From NCBI GenBank assembly GCA_002238765.1, contig MPMZ01000025.1, positions 1-39,760 on the forward strand: a stretch of 39,760 nt of DNA, given 5' to 3'. The translations under genes and the position numbers were made by a program. This document shows, in pieces, positions 24,280 through 32,716 of the stretch (position 1 is its first letter; the number at the start of each line of letters is the position of its first letter). This stretch comes from Nitrospira sp. bin75. GTDB taxonomy: Bacteria; Nitrospirota; Nitrospiria; Nitrospirales; UBA8639. The notes below the pieces were generated by a model. It was not told the DNA's origin. It worked only from the letters and a program-made list of their open reading frames with translations, and did not search any database.

Positions 24280-25359
24280 ATGCGTACCCCATTATCCTGG
24301 TTTATCGGTCTCGCACTTTTGGGCACCTGTTACGTTCCACAACTCGTTTCCGCCGAACGGATTCGCTTCAACCCGCAGCAGAAGTTGCAGCTTCAACAAG
24401 TCGAAACCATTGTCATCAAGGCGGTCGCACTGACGGAAAAGGGGTTGGTCGATCCGACTCTTATGGAGAAAGCGGCGGCAGAGCGCCTGACGGCAAGCGG
24501 CTTTGCGGCCATTTCGACGAAGAATGAGCCGCATGACGTCGTACTGAAAGTGAAGTGTGAGGAACGAAAATCCTGGAGGGGTGTCAGGAAATCCGATAGA
24601 GAGCTCCAGCAACCGGGGGCCCCTTCTCGAAATTGGAAAGGACCGGCGTGTCAGCTCAGCTACTTTTTCGACGGCCAGAAGGGTCCTTGGCAATATGAAG
24701 TACGCACTACGTTCGACAATGCCTGGGAGGCGGCCCGCGCCAACGGGCACAAGGATTCCGGCCAATTCGCGTTGCAGCACCTCAGCCAGGCGTTGAAGAA
24801 GAGCGACTTCCCGCTTGATCTCGCAGCGGAATGGAAACAGGCCGAGCGGCTCTCTTCCCTGTTGACCGATCCTAAAACCGACAAGGGAACGAAGCGCAAA
24901 ATTCTCTCGCTCGCCGGCCACATGCCCGGAGACACCATGCTGCACGCCCTTCAACGGATCAGAGCCGAGGCCGAATACGCCGTCCCCGCTACGCTCGCCC
25001 TGGGGTTCATGGGTGAACCGGCCATTCCGACCCTCATGGAGCTCTTGTCCGATCCCTCAGTGGACATTCAAGCCGCGGCAGCCGAAGCCCTCGGGGAAAT
25101 CGGCGCCCACAGCGGCAACATCGAAATCCTGCCTCCCCTCCTGGCTATGATACAGGCGCCCGACGTACACCTTCGCGTTCAGACGGAAGTCGTGAGAGCC
25201 ATCGGGAAAACACCGGATATGCGTTCGCTCGAACCGCTTGAACAGTTCGCCCTCAAGGTGTGGACTGCCCGTTCAGACGATCCACTCATGCAGGAACTCC
25301 GTGAAGCCGTGGATTGGAGCATGTGGCAGATCAACCCCACCGCGCACACCGACGAATAG
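24280..25359 (+). CDS. Secreted HEAT-repeat protein of unknown function
   Basis: A 359-residue protein with an N-terminal signal peptide (MRTPLSWFIGLALLGTCYV, predicted cut after VSA near residue 25), so probably periplasmic. The middle part has Lys/Cys-rich sequence without a known motif. From about residue 225 it has HEAT-like repeats: AVPATLALGFMGEPAIPTLMELL, then IQAAAAEALGEIG and RVQTEVVRAIG. HEAT repeats are scaffolds for protein contacts. An AATGGAGC precedes the ATG. It stands alone between RusA-like and the TA pair, and I see no function for it. Confidence 0.75.
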   Translation: MRTPLSWFIGLALLGTCYVPQLVSAERIRFNPQQKLQLQQVETIVIKAVALTEKGLVDPTLMEKAAAERLTASGFAAISTKNEPHDVVLKVKCEERKSWRGVRKSDRELQQPGAPSRNWKGPACQLSYFFDGQKGPWQYEVRTTFDNAWEAARANGHKDSGQFALQHLSQALKKSDFPLDLAAEWKQAERLSSLLTDPKTDKGTKRKILSLAGHMPGDTMLHALQRIRAEAEYAVPATLALGFMGEPAIPTLMELLSDPSVDIQAAAAEALGEIGAHSGNIEILPPLLAMIQAPDVHLRVQTEVVRAIGKTPDMRSLEPLEQFALKVWTARSDDPLMQELREAVDWSMWQINPTAHTDE

Positions 25360-25410
25360 ACCCGGGCTTCGTTATACCCCTTTTTCACGCTGCCTCCTCC
25401 TTCTCTTGGT

Positions 25411-25923
25411 CTATGCCGCCACCCGCCATTGATTTCTGATGAGTTGAAAGGTGGGCTTCCTCTTCTCCTTGGGCTGTTTCGCCATCATGAGTCGCTTCGC
25501 AAAGTCGAGCAGGGCTTCCTTGCCGGGCTCGCCTGTACTTGCCTCTCGAATGAGCACGCGCGCCAAGGTATCGCCGGTTTCACCAAGATTCTTATATTTC
25601 CCATTTTCAACCCGCGAGAGATGAGCGGGATTAATTCGCAAAAGGGCCGCCAACTCTTGCGCTTGGAAGCCGGCATGCTTACGGAGATAGCGTAATTCCT
25701 GACCAGTTAGGAGCCCTGGTTTTCGCAACAGGGTCCCGGCAATGACATCCATCAAAGGCCCAAGCTTGGGAATCTCCACGTCATACTCACGGCAAGACGC
25801 ACAATGATGTAACGTGACACCGGCCAGGTAGACATTGCTCAACCCACTTTCCACGAAGCGGTAAGGCTTTTCAATAGTCGTCCGTTCGGGCACCAACGAG
25901 CCTCCGCATTTCTGACATTTCAT
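25411..25923 (-). CDS. MqsA-like zinc-finger HTH antitoxin
   Basis: A 170-residue protein. A zinc-binding N-terminus (CQKC at residues 3-6 and CASC near 41-44) is followed by an XRE-type HTH (TGQELRYLRKHAGFQAQELAALL, then INPAHLSRVENGKY). This is the MqsA/YgiT arrangement of antitoxins. Its ATG overlaps the stop of the DUF4258 gene by 4 nt, and the toxin comes first, as in MqsRA and HigBA loci. The C-terminus is basic (KQPKEKRKPTFQLIRNQWR). It is expected to bind the operator upstream of the pair and repress it. Confidence 0.8.
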   Translation of the reverse strand: MKCQKCGGSLVPERTTIEKPYRFVESGLSNVYLAGVTLHHCASCREYDVEIPKLGPLMDVIAGTLLRKPGLLTGQELRYLRKHAGFQAQELAALLRINPAHLSRVENGKYKNLGETGDTLARVLIREASTGEPGKEALLDFAKRLMMAKQPKEKRKPTFQLIRNQWRVAA

Positions 25924-26213
25924 CGGTCCCTCCTTTCACCAATGACCGTTACGATGATGAGTGCGCCTTCGATTTCAACCACACAAGCCCCTTGTTTATT
26001 ATTCAGTGTGTGCCCCTCGATTTTGTACCGCCAAGTTCCCTCCGGCATGGAGTGATCGACCAACCGGCCATACCATAAAATGTTTTTCATATCCTGGATT
26101 GTGATGTTCCGTTCGGCCATACGCTTGCTGGCATGGTGCCGAATGATGACAGCGTTGTTACTCCAGCGTTCCTTGAGTCGCCGCACTCCCAGTGGCTTAG
26201 CTTGACAAATCAT
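25920..26213 (-). CDS. DUF4258-domain protein, probable toxin of the MqsA-like pair
   Basis: About 97 residues. It carries the DUF4258 signature: IIRHHASKRMAERNIT, then a conserved GACVVEIEGALIIVTVIGE end. DUF4258 proteins occur beside MqsA-like antitoxins and are regarded as RelE/MqsR-like toxins, probably RNases; this is by association. The start is uncertain: ATG at 26213 (or TTG 26216) lies within the palindromic operator sequence, and a later GTG start is possible. It is co-translated with the antitoxin through ATGA overlap. Confidence 0.7.
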   Translation of the reverse strand: MICQAKPLGVRRLKERWSNNAVIIRHHASKRMAERNITIQDMKNILWYGRLVDHSMPEGTWRYKIEGHTLNNKQGACVVEIEGALIIVTVIGERRDR

Positions 26214-26262
26214 CAATTTTTACATCATTGTCAATTATTGATAAATTGTCAACAAAAAGATT
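26206..26262 (-). promoter_or_regulatory. AT-rich operator/promoter of the DUF4258-MqsA pair
   Basis: A strikingly AT-rich segment in a GC-rich region has four TTGACA/TTGTCAA arms: at 26203-26208, 26229-26235, and 26246-26252 with partial matches between. They form overlapping inverted repeats spaced about two helical turns, and contain -35-like TTGACA for leftward transcription. This is the expected place for antitoxin binding. The exact dyad needs comparison with related loci. Confidence 0.5.
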
Positions 26263-26381
26263 GGCCTGTTTCTGCTTTTTGAATGCTATTGTGCCGGACT
26301 TGGTGGCGAAAGGAGGGAGAGAAACTATTCAGGTATTGAACAGCAGCAGTTCGTGCAGGCGCTTGGGGCTCCCGAATGAAA

Positions 26382-26457
26382 TGGCGCGCCCGAGAGGAGT
26401 CGAACCTCTAACCTTTTGATCCGTAGTCAAATGCTCTATCCATTGAGCTACGGGCGC
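26382..26457 (-). tRNA. tRNA-Arg (anticodon ACG)
   Basis: A 76-nt cloverleaf. Acceptor arms GCGCCCG and CGGGCGC pair, the D-arm is AGCTCAATGGATAGAGC, the anticodon stem TTTGA/TCAAA encloses loop CTACGGA with anticodon ACG, and the T-arm has GGTTCGACTCC. The CCA end is encoded (26384-26382). It reads CGU/CGC after inosine modification. Confidence 0.95.
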
Positions 26458-26586
26458 GGTACTTGGCGGTTTTGATCGCCGGGAGGACATGTTCCCGTGC
26501 AGCCCATCTTATACAAGGCCTTGCGGAGCCGGTCAACCCGGCCGTCCGGGTCAGAACCGCTGCCTCATTGGATTGCCGAAATGCTT

Positions 26587-27915
26587 TCAGACAACGGACG
26601 CGAATGAGGAAACAGGTATCCCGAAGAGCGTGGAGGCCGAGGCGTCCTCCACCTTGATCGTGACTCGATCTCCGAGAGCGAGAGGGGTTGTGTCCTTGTC
26701 CCAAACGACGGTGACGTTGCTTTCCGTGTGCCCCATCCATTGACGAGAGGATTTCTTGGCGTTGCCTTCCACCAGCACGTCCACTTCCGTTCCGATCAAC
26801 TGCCGGTTTTTTCCGGCGGAAATCGTTCGCTGGAGTTCCACCAACCGCGTGACCCGTTCCGATTTGACGGCGTCGGGCACGTCATCGGAAAATTTCCGAT
26901 AGGCGATGGTATTCTTTCGTTCCGAATATTTGAAGATATAGGCCGATTGAAATTCGATTTCCCGCACCAGTTCATAAGTCTCGATAAATTCCTCGTGGGT
27001 CTCGGTGCAAAAACCCGCGATGATGTCCGTGCTGAGGGCAATGGCGCCCTGCCTCCGGATTTCGGTTGCCAAAGCCTCATACTCGGCTCGCGTGTACGAC
27101 CGTCCCATCAGGTCGAGGATGCGGTCGCTTCCCGCTTGGAGGGGCAGATGAATCTGCCGGCACACGTTCGGGTGATGCGCCACCACCTCGATGAGGGCCG
27201 GCGGAAAATCCTTGGGGTGCGGGGACGTGAAGCGGACGCGTTCGATGCCGGGCACGTCGGCCACGTCCGACAGGAGCCGGGCAAACGTGACGTCGTCGCT
27301 CCGATATGAATTGACGTTCTGTCCGAGAAGCGTGATCTGTTTGTACCCTTGAGCCGCAAGGGCATGCGCTTCTTCGAGAATTCCCTGCGCGGGGCGTGAC
27401 CGTTCCCGCCCACGGGTATAGGGCACCACACAGAAACTGCAAAAATTATCACAGCCCCGCATGATGGCAATCCAGGCGTTGACCCCGGGCATGCGCTCCG
27501 GAAGAATCGATTCGTAGGTTTCGTATTCCGATAAATCCACGGCCATTGACTGTTCCCGGCGTTCCAGGGCCTTCGTCAGGAGGTCCGGCAACTGTCGATA
27601 GGAGTCCGGCCCGGCGAGCACGTCGATAACCGGTTGAGACTCCATCAGTTCTTTTTTGAGATTCTGGGCCATGCACCCCAGGACGCCGATCACCAGGTCC
27701 CGGGATTGTTTCATCGCTTTCCACTCGGCCAAATGGCCGTAGACCCGATTATGGGCGTTTTCCCGGATGGCGCAGGTATTCATCAACATCACGTCGGCCT
27801 GCTCAGGGGAAGGCGTCAACACGAATCCACGGTCTTTCAACAACGACCGCACCAATTCGGTATCATACTCATTCATTTGACAACCGAACGTTTGAATGTA
27901 GACGCGATAGGACAC
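26587..27915 (-). CDS. miaB: tRNA-2-methylthio-N6-dimethylallyladenosine synthase MiaB
   Basis: A 442-residue radical SAM methylthiotransferase that makes ms2i6A at tRNA position 37. The N-terminal UPF0004 domain starts YIQTFGCQMNEYDTELV with its cluster cysteines. The radical SAM motif CDNFCSFC is near residue 155, followed by VPYTRGRERSR. A TRAM domain ends the protein. The GTG at 27915 follows AAGAGG and starts (M)SYRVYIQTFGC, so the longer upstream frame is not real. It follows mtaB by 40 nt in the same direction. Confidence 0.93.
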   Translation of the reverse strand: MSYRVYIQTFGCQMNEYDTELVRSLLKDRGFVLTPSPEQADVMLMNTCAIRENAHNRVYGHLAEWKAMKQSRDLVIGVLGCMAQNLKKELMESQPVIDVLAGPDSYRQLPDLLTKALERREQSMAVDLSEYETYESILPERMPGVNAWIAIMRGCDNFCSFCVVPYTRGRERSRPAQGILEEAHALAAQGYKQITLLGQNVNSYRSDDVTFARLLSDVADVPGIERVRFTSPHPKDFPPALIEVVAHHPNVCRQIHLPLQAGSDRILDLMGRSYTRAEYEALATEIRRQGAIALSTDIIAGFCTETHEEFIETYELVREIEFQSAYIFKYSERKNTIAYRKFSDDVPDAVKSERVTRLVELQRTISAGKNRQLIGTEVDVLVEGNAKKSSRQWMGHTESNVTVVWDKDTTPLALGDRVTIKVEDASASTLFGIPVSSFASVV

Positions 27916-27955
27916 CCGAGAACCTCTTGAACCGTTGCTCCCCTGCCGGCCTTCG

Positions 27956-29338
27956 TTACGCGGACGGAAGGCCCACGGCTTCCTTTTCAAAAGATTGAAA
28001 CACCGGTAGCGGGAATCGCCTGGGCCGCGGCGGATCCTCGTCCACCAATTTCCCCAAGGCCGCGTGCTCCATGACACCCGTCAGCCTGACTCGCCGTAGC
28101 TGATTGGCCAACGAACCGGAACAGGCGACGCCCACCCGGATAAAATTATCCGTCAGGCCGGTCCATAATCCGTCTTTGCCGATGGATTCAAACAGCGCCA
28201 GACAATCCCGGTCCAGAAATTGTTGATAGAACCGCGCCCGCTTGATCCGGGAGAGCTCCGACAGTTGTTGGTTCCGAATTTTGATCTCTGCGTGAGGCAC
28301 GGGATTGCCCAACCGCGCGGCCGGCGTCCCCGGTCGAGCGGAATAGCTGAAGACGTGGGCATAGGCCAACGGCAGTTCCCGGACCAGTTCACAGGTCGCG
28401 GAAAACTGGCGATCCGTTTCTCCGGGAAATCCCACGAGCACGTCGGTCCCCACGCACACGTCGGGGATCGTTTGCACGGCGCGTTCCACCCAGTCCCGGT
28501 ACTCTTTCACGGAGTAACGACGGCTCATGGCCGACAGGATCCCGTCATGCCCACTCTGCAAAGGCACGTGCAAGAACCGGCACAACTTCCGGGAGGTGCT
28601 CATATACTCAAGGAGCGCATCAGGGATGGTCGTCGGCTCGATGGAAGAAATGCGGATGCGGGCCAACCCGGGAATGGCTTCCAGCCGTCGAATCAGGTCG
28701 AGCAGCCCTCCGGCGCCATTCGCGAATCGCCCGATGTTCACCCCGGTCAGGACCAGTTCCCGGTGACCCCGTTCCACGAGTTGTTCGGCCTCTCGCACCG
28801 CGTCGTCGGACAACCGGCTTCGCTCACGTCCCCTGGCAAACGGGATCAGGCAAAAGGAGCACATGAAATTGCAGCCGTCCTGGATCTTCAAATTGGCTCG
28901 CGTCGTCGCATATTCCCCCACCCCATCCTGAACAAAATCCTCCCGGCTCATCGATCCCGAATGCCGGACGAACGTCGACGCGCGTTTTTGAACGCGGGGC
29001 ATCTCCTCCAGGTAGTCCGGCAGTAACATTTTGTATTGGTTGCCCAACACGAGATCCACGCCCGGCAGGTGCTGCAACGTGTTGAGCCCGGTTTGCGCGT
29101 AACATCCCGTCACCGCGACGAACGCCTGCGGAGAGTGGCGCAACGTCCGGCGAATGACCCTCCGGCAATCGGCCTCGGCGTTTTCCGTGACGGTGCAGGT
29201 ATTCAGGACGAGCAGGTCGGTCGGCTCTCCATAGGACACCTTTTCGTAACCCATTCTCGTGAACCGGTCGGTCAGGACAGCGGTCTCCGATTGATTGAGA
29301 CGACATCCGGCCGTGTAAAAGGCGACTTTTTTCTTCAT
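27956..29338 (-). CDS. mtaB: tRNA t6A37 methylthiotransferase MtaB
   Basis: A 460-residue radical SAM enzyme that adds a methylthio group to t6A in ANN-decoding tRNAs. Signatures: KKVAFYTAGCRLNQSETAV, VLNTCTVTENAEAD, the radical SAM cluster CNFMCSFC followed by IPFARGRERSR, and LTGVNIGRF. A C-terminal TRAM-like region follows. The ATG at 29338 fits the family start, and a -10 TATAAT at 29372-29367 lies just upstream, which rules out the longer frame. It is co-transcribed with miaB, so two position-37 methylthiotransferases form one operon. Confidence 0.92.
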   Translation of the reverse strand: MKKKVAFYTAGCRLNQSETAVLTDRFTRMGYEKVSYGEPTDLLVLNTCTVTENAEADCRRVIRRTLRHSPQAFVAVTGCYAQTGLNTLQHLPGVDLVLGNQYKMLLPDYLEEMPRVQKRASTFVRHSGSMSREDFVQDGVGEYATTRANLKIQDGCNFMCSFCLIPFARGRERSRLSDDAVREAEQLVERGHRELVLTGVNIGRFANGAGGLLDLIRRLEAIPGLARIRISSIEPTTIPDALLEYMSTSRKLCRFLHVPLQSGHDGILSAMSRRYSVKEYRDWVERAVQTIPDVCVGTDVLVGFPGETDRQFSATCELVRELPLAYAHVFSYSARPGTPAARLGNPVPHAEIKIRNQQLSELSRIKRARFYQQFLDRDCLALFESIGKDGLWTGLTDNFIRVGVACSGSLANQLRRVRLTGVMEHAALGKLVDEDPPRPRRFPLPVFQSFEKEAVGLPSA

Positions 29339-29366
29339 GAGGACCGCGTTTCGTGTCAGGAGATCC

Positions 29367-29396
29367 ATTATAGAGAACCGGCCCTCACGCCCACAA
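29367..29396 (-). promoter_or_regulatory. Candidate promoter of mtaB-miaB
   Basis: Read leftward, TTGTGG (29396-29391) is followed after 18 nt by a perfect TATAAT (29372-29367). The start would be near 29360, about 20 nt before the mtaB ATG. The -10 is strong and the -35 partial. Confidence 0.5.
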
Positions 29397-29448
29397 CCAT
29401 TGACGGTTCCTGCGTCGAGACCAGCAAGTATGCCCTCCACCCTGCCGT

Positions 29449-29499
29449 GGTCATCCTGAGCAATACGCTTGTCCTGAGTCTGTCGAAGGAAAGGATTTG
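29449..29499. repeat. Dispersed 'tcctgag...ctgtcgaagga' repeat
   Basis: TCATCCTGAGC is followed by CTTGTCCTGAGTCTGTCGAAGG, with internal TCCTGAG repeats. The CTTGTCCTGAG-CTGTCGAAGG module is recognisable as a repeat found dispersed in many bacterial genomes. It lies in the 419-nt gap between mtaB and the DUF433 gene, where I see no gene. Confidence 0.5.
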
Positions 29500-29542
29500 C
29501 TTTTAAGGGCATTCGGTTGTTGAGCGAGAGATTCCTATAGCG

Positions 29543-29569
29543 GCGCCATCTCATGGCGCTTTCTCTTTA
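29543..29569 (+). terminator. Hairpin with pyrimidine tail (possible terminator)
   Basis: GCGCCA (29543-29548) and TGGCGC (29554-29559) form a perfect 6-bp stem with a 5-nt loop, followed by TTTCTCTTT. No rightward gene ends just before it, so its role is unclear; it may shield the DUF433/DUF5615 operon from upstream transcription. Confidence 0.35.
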
Positions 29570-29757
29570 CCATTGACCACGATGCGAGCCCTCAGTGGTT
29601 GACACCAAGGGTGACGTGTGCGCTAATAGCCCCCCAAGAAAAGCCTAATCTGCAAGTTTAATTATGCCCGACCACGGCTACTTCCCCAAACCTGCGCCGG
29701 TGGATTATGGCTGGCACAAGCTCTAGCGCGGCGGAACTATGATAAGAAGGTGAGCCC

Positions 29758-29985
29758 ATGAATTGGCGAGACCACATTACCATTGATCCTGAAATCTGCC
29801 ATGGAAGGGCCTGCATCACCGGCACCCGAGTCCTGGTGACGACGGTCCTCGACAATTTAGCGGCCGGTCTGAAGTCGGAGGAAATCATGAGAAGCTACCC
29901 GTCGATCACCAGAGAGTCTATCCAGGCGGCGGTATACTATGCTGCGGAGTTGGCGAGCGAACGGGTAGTTTCACTGTCAGAATAG
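29758..29985 (+). CDS. DUF433 (VapB-like) antitoxin
   Basis: A 75-residue DUF433 protein: ITIDPEICHGRACITGTRV near the N-terminus, then NLAAGLKSEEIMRSYPSITRESIQAAVYYAAE. DUF433 proteins have a winged-HTH-like fold and are usually encoded before a PIN-like DUF5615 toxin, as here (10 nt gap). AAGGTGAG precedes the ATG. Antitoxin function is inferred from this pairing. Confidence 0.85.
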   Translation: MNWRDHITIDPEICHGRACITGTRVLVTTVLDNLAAGLKSEEIMRSYPSITRESIQAAVYYAAELASERVVSLSE

Positions 29986-29995
29986 GACATTCCGT

Positions 29996-30349
29996 GTGCG
30001 ATTCAAGCTGGACGAGAACCTGCCGGTCGAACTGGCAGATTTGTTCCGCAAGGCCGGCCATGACGCAGTGACGGTTCTCGACCAAGGACTCGGCGGAGCG
30101 AGAGATCCCGATCTCGCATTAGCCTGCGTTCGCGAGGGCCGGGTCATCGTCACGTTCGACACGGACTTTTCAGACATCAGGACGTATCCACCCGGTGCGT
30201 ATTCCGGGCTTGTCGTATTTCGACTCAATAGCCAAGCGCGTGATCACGTTTTGGGAATCGGAACGCGGTTTCTCCGGACGCTGCCCGGTGCCGGACTCGA
30301 CGGTCAACTATGGATCGTAGAAGAGTCGCGCATTCGAGTGCGTGAGTAA
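29996..30349 (+). CDS. DUF5615 PIN-like toxin
   Basis: A 117-residue DUF5615/Mut7-C-like PIN-fold protein: FKLDENLPVELADLF with the first acidic pair, GHDAVTVLDQGLGGARDPDLA, and VIVTFDTDFSDIRTYPPG with the later acidic metal ligands. The PIN-like site suggests a Mg2+-dependent RNase toxin neutralised by the DUF433 product. The GTG start at 29996 follows an AGGA. No rightward gene is coupled downstream; a promoter for the next gene begins at 30432. Confidence 0.82.
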   Translation: MRFKLDENLPVELADLFRKAGHDAVTVLDQGLGGARDPDLALACVREGRVIVTFDTDFSDIRTYPPGAYSGLVVFRLNSQARDHVLGIGTRFLRTLPGAGLDGQLWIVEESRIRVRE

Positions 30350-30431
30350 TATGAAGCGCACCAGCGAAGCAAAATTCGCTACCGTCATCGAAATGCCTCT
30401 CCTGGCTAATCGTCAATCACAAAAAATCAAA

Positions 30432-30460
30432 TTGCCCAAGGGAACGGTTAGGAGTACAAT
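30432..30460 (+). promoter_or_regulatory. Promoter of the secreted protein gene at 30519
   Basis: TTGCCC at 30432-30437 is followed after 17 nt by TACAAT at 30455-30460, about 58 nt before the ATG at 30519. This supports the short reading frame over the longer one that begins at 30342. Confidence 0.55.
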
Positions 30461-30518
30461 GATAAGGACTCGCGACGGAAGCGGCAGTTCGACCTCTCTT
30501 GTTGATGGAAGGTGCCGT

Positions 30519-30929
30519 ATGTCCCACCCTTTTTCGATTGCACCGATCTTCCTCTCATTGTTGCTTGCCGTGTTCCTGCCCGGCTTGAGCGGCGCGCAGT
30601 ACTCCCTGCCCATCGAGCCGGACGAAGAAACCCGGCTGGAGGAAATTTACGACCATGAGACGAGCATGGTCATGTTTTTGTATTCACTGAAAGGGACGGA
30701 AGAAGTCGATTACGTGGTCGGGAGAAAAGTGTGGGAGCACCAGAGAAGCGTGTATGGGAATCCCGTGTACTACCTCGAACCCTATCCCCTGTTTTACTGG
30801 TGGAACCATAAGATGTGGAATGATCCCGAACAGGATGGAGTCAATGGCAACGAACTCGTCTATCAAGAAGACGTTGATTTCGACGCGACCCGCTATAAAC
30901 CCTGCCTGTTTAACGGGCAACGCTGCTGA
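30519..30929 (+). CDS. Small secreted protein of unknown function
   Basis: A 136-residue protein with a clear signal peptide (MSHPFSIAPIFLSLLLAVFL, cut near LSGAQ) and a mature part rich in Tyr, Trp and acidic residues. It includes YYLEPYPLFYWWNHKMWNDP and two late cysteines (CLF and QRC). GGAAGG lies before the ATG at 30519. I do not recognise a family. It may be periplasmic or attached to the envelope. Confidence 0.65.
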   Translation: MSHPFSIAPIFLSLLLAVFLPGLSGAQYSLPIEPDEETRLEEIYDHETSMVMFLYSLKGTEEVDYVVGRKVWEHQRSVYGNPVYYLEPYPLFYWWNHKMWNDPEQDGVNGNELVYQEDVDFDATRYKPCLFNGQRC

Positions 30930-31018
30930 ACGCTTCCGTCCTCCGCTTGCCCGTCAGGGGATGACGGCACTCTCCTGGATGCGAATAGACGCCCTCAGAC
31001 TCACGCGATGCCGGCCCC

Positions 31019-32413
31019 ATGCCAGTGCTTGAACGGTCCTCCACGGCATCACCCTCCCTTCGCAGCCGGATGGCGGCCATTCGCCTGTTACCCGGTCAGG
31101 TCGTGGCGTTAGCCGCCGCGGCCCTGATTTTCATCGGCACGGCCCTCCTGATGCTCCCGTTCGCCACCCCGGACGGCGTGGAATTACGGTTCATCGACGC
31201 CATGTTTACCGCGACCTCGGCCGTGTGCGTGACCGGGTTGATCGTGATGGATACCCCTCACGAATTCACCACCTTCGGGCAACTCATCATCCTGCTGCTC
31301 ATTCAAATCGGCGGGCTGGGCTATGCCCTGCTGGCGACGATCATCCTGCTGGCCTTGGGGCATCGCATCGGCTTACGCGACCGGATGATGCTGGCCGAAA
31401 CGCTGAGCACGTTCGATATGGCCGGATCGATCCGCTACGTCAAAATCGTGGCCGTCGCCACCGTGGCCTTGGAAGGATTGGGGTTTCTCTTTCTCGCCCT
31501 GCGTTTTTCGCGGGACATGTCGTGGGGGGACGCCCTCTACTCCGGACTCTTCCATTCCATCTCCGCCTTCAACAACGCGGGATTCGCCCTGTTCTCCGAC
31601 AGCCTGATTACCTATCGAACCGACCTGTCCATCAATATGATCGTGACGGTCCTCGTCATTCTGGGAAGTATCGGATTTCTTGTTTTTCAGGACGGGTGGG
31701 ACAATCTCAAGGGCCGCCGCTTTCGGCTCCAGACGCATACGAAACTCGTGATCGTGGTCACCCTGATCATTCTCGTGTCAGGCACCCTGGGGATCACCAT
31801 TCTCGAATGGAACAATCCGCAGACGTTTCAACCCATGGGCATCGGCGAACGACTGGCCACGGCGCATTTCCACGCGATGTCGCGTACCGCGGGATTTACG
31901 ACCATTGATATCAGCGCGATGAATGACGCCACCCTCTATTTTCTGCTGCTCCTGATGACCATCGGTGGTTCACCCGGCAGCATGTCGGGAGGCATCAAGA
32001 CCACGACGTTCGCCATCATCTGGCTGACGATCTGGGCGGTGCTTCGACGCCGGCACGACGTCGAAGTCTTTCACAGGCGCATTCCGAGAGAACTGGTGGT
32101 CCGCGCGTTTTGTCTCGCGATTCTGGCATTCACGGCCATCACCCTGTTTACCCTGGCGCTGGCTTTTACGGAAGAGCGCCCGTTTTTGAGCATCATGTTC
32201 GAAGTCACGTCGGCGATGGGAATCGTGGGCATGTCCCTCGGAGACGGGGACGGGCGAAGCTTCTCCGCCCTGTTCACCGACTTCGGCAAGCTGGTGATCA
32301 TCGCCTCGATGCTGATCGGCCGTTTCGGGCCGCTCCTCATCGGCCTGTTCGCCGTGCACACCACGACCACGCCCCGGTATCGCTTTCCGGAGTCCCGGGT
32401 GATGATCGGATAA
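31019..32413 (+). CDS. TrkH/KtrB-family potassium uptake channel subunit
   Basis: A 464-residue integral membrane protein with the four repeated M1-P-M2 units of the SKT family. The first filter is TSAVCVTGL near residue 72; later half-filters are FNNAGFAL, SRTAGFTT and the last TSAMGIVGMSLGDG. The GGSPGSMSGGIKTTT loop between units 3 and 4 is diagnostic. It would need a KtrA/TrkA-type RCK regulator, and none is in the window. The start ATG 31019 has no strong ribosome-binding site; MAAIRLLPGQ a few codons later is an alternative. Confidence 0.9.
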   Translation: MPVLERSSTASPSLRSRMAAIRLLPGQVVALAAAALIFIGTALLMLPFATPDGVELRFIDAMFTATSAVCVTGLIVMDTPHEFTTFGQLIILLLIQIGGLGYALLATIILLALGHRIGLRDRMMLAETLSTFDMAGSIRYVKIVAVATVALEGLGFLFLALRFSRDMSWGDALYSGLFHSISAFNNAGFALFSDSLITYRTDLSINMIVTVLVILGSIGFLVFQDGWDNLKGRRFRLQTHTKLVIVVTLIILVSGTLGITILEWNNPQTFQPMGIGERLATAHFHAMSRTAGFTTIDISAMNDATLYFLLLLMTIGGSPGSMSGGIKTTTFAIIWLTIWAVLRRRHDVEVFHRRIPRELVVRAFCLAILAFTAITLFTLALAFTEERPFLSIMFEVTSAMGIVGMSLGDGDGRSFSALFTDFGKLVIIASMLIGRFGPLLIGLFAVHTTTTPRYRFPESRVMIG

Positions 32414-32425
32414 GGGAGACACCCG

Positions 32426-32716
32426 TCAGTTCAGGCGCCGCTGAAGGAGCAGAACAAAGGCCATCAGGGTGGGCAGCGGGGCCACCAGAAGAGGGAGCAA
32501 CCAGACCCACGCATTTTTCCCGCGGACGCGCGCCTGGTCGTACATCCAGACGAACACCCACACCACCAGCAGGAAATAGTTGATCCCCAACCAGTGCGTG
32601 GTGCGCGTGGTGAGTTCACTGGTGCTCCCACCCGTTGCGGCATTCCAAAAGACTATTTGCAGGACGCCGAACGTCACCAACAAGGTGACGACAATCCGTT
32701 TACTCCACACGTACAT
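32426..32716 (-). CDS. Small integral membrane protein (about 3 TM)
   Basis: A 96-residue hydrophobic protein with three predicted TM helices: VTLLVTFGVLQIVFW, NYFLLVVWVFVWMY and VWLLPLLVAPLPTLMAFVLLL. A strong AAAAGGAGG precedes its ATG. It converges on the K+ transporter gene (12-nt gap), so the two may affect each other's transcription. I do not recognise a family. Confidence 0.65.
   Translation of the reverse strand: MYVWSKRIVVTLLVTFGVLQIVFWNAATGGSTSELTTRTTHWLGINYFLLVVWVFVWMYDQARVRGKNAWVWLLPLLVAPLPTLMAFVLLLQRRLN

Noticed and set aside
28220-29026. Plus-strand frame of 268 codons opposite mtaB
   Set aside because: A shadow of mtaB codon usage; no ribosome-binding site or motif.
30342-30518. 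Longer N-terminus for the secreted protein at 30519
   Set aside because: It would place the promoter and ribosome-binding site inside the gene and hide a clear signal peptide 59 codons in.
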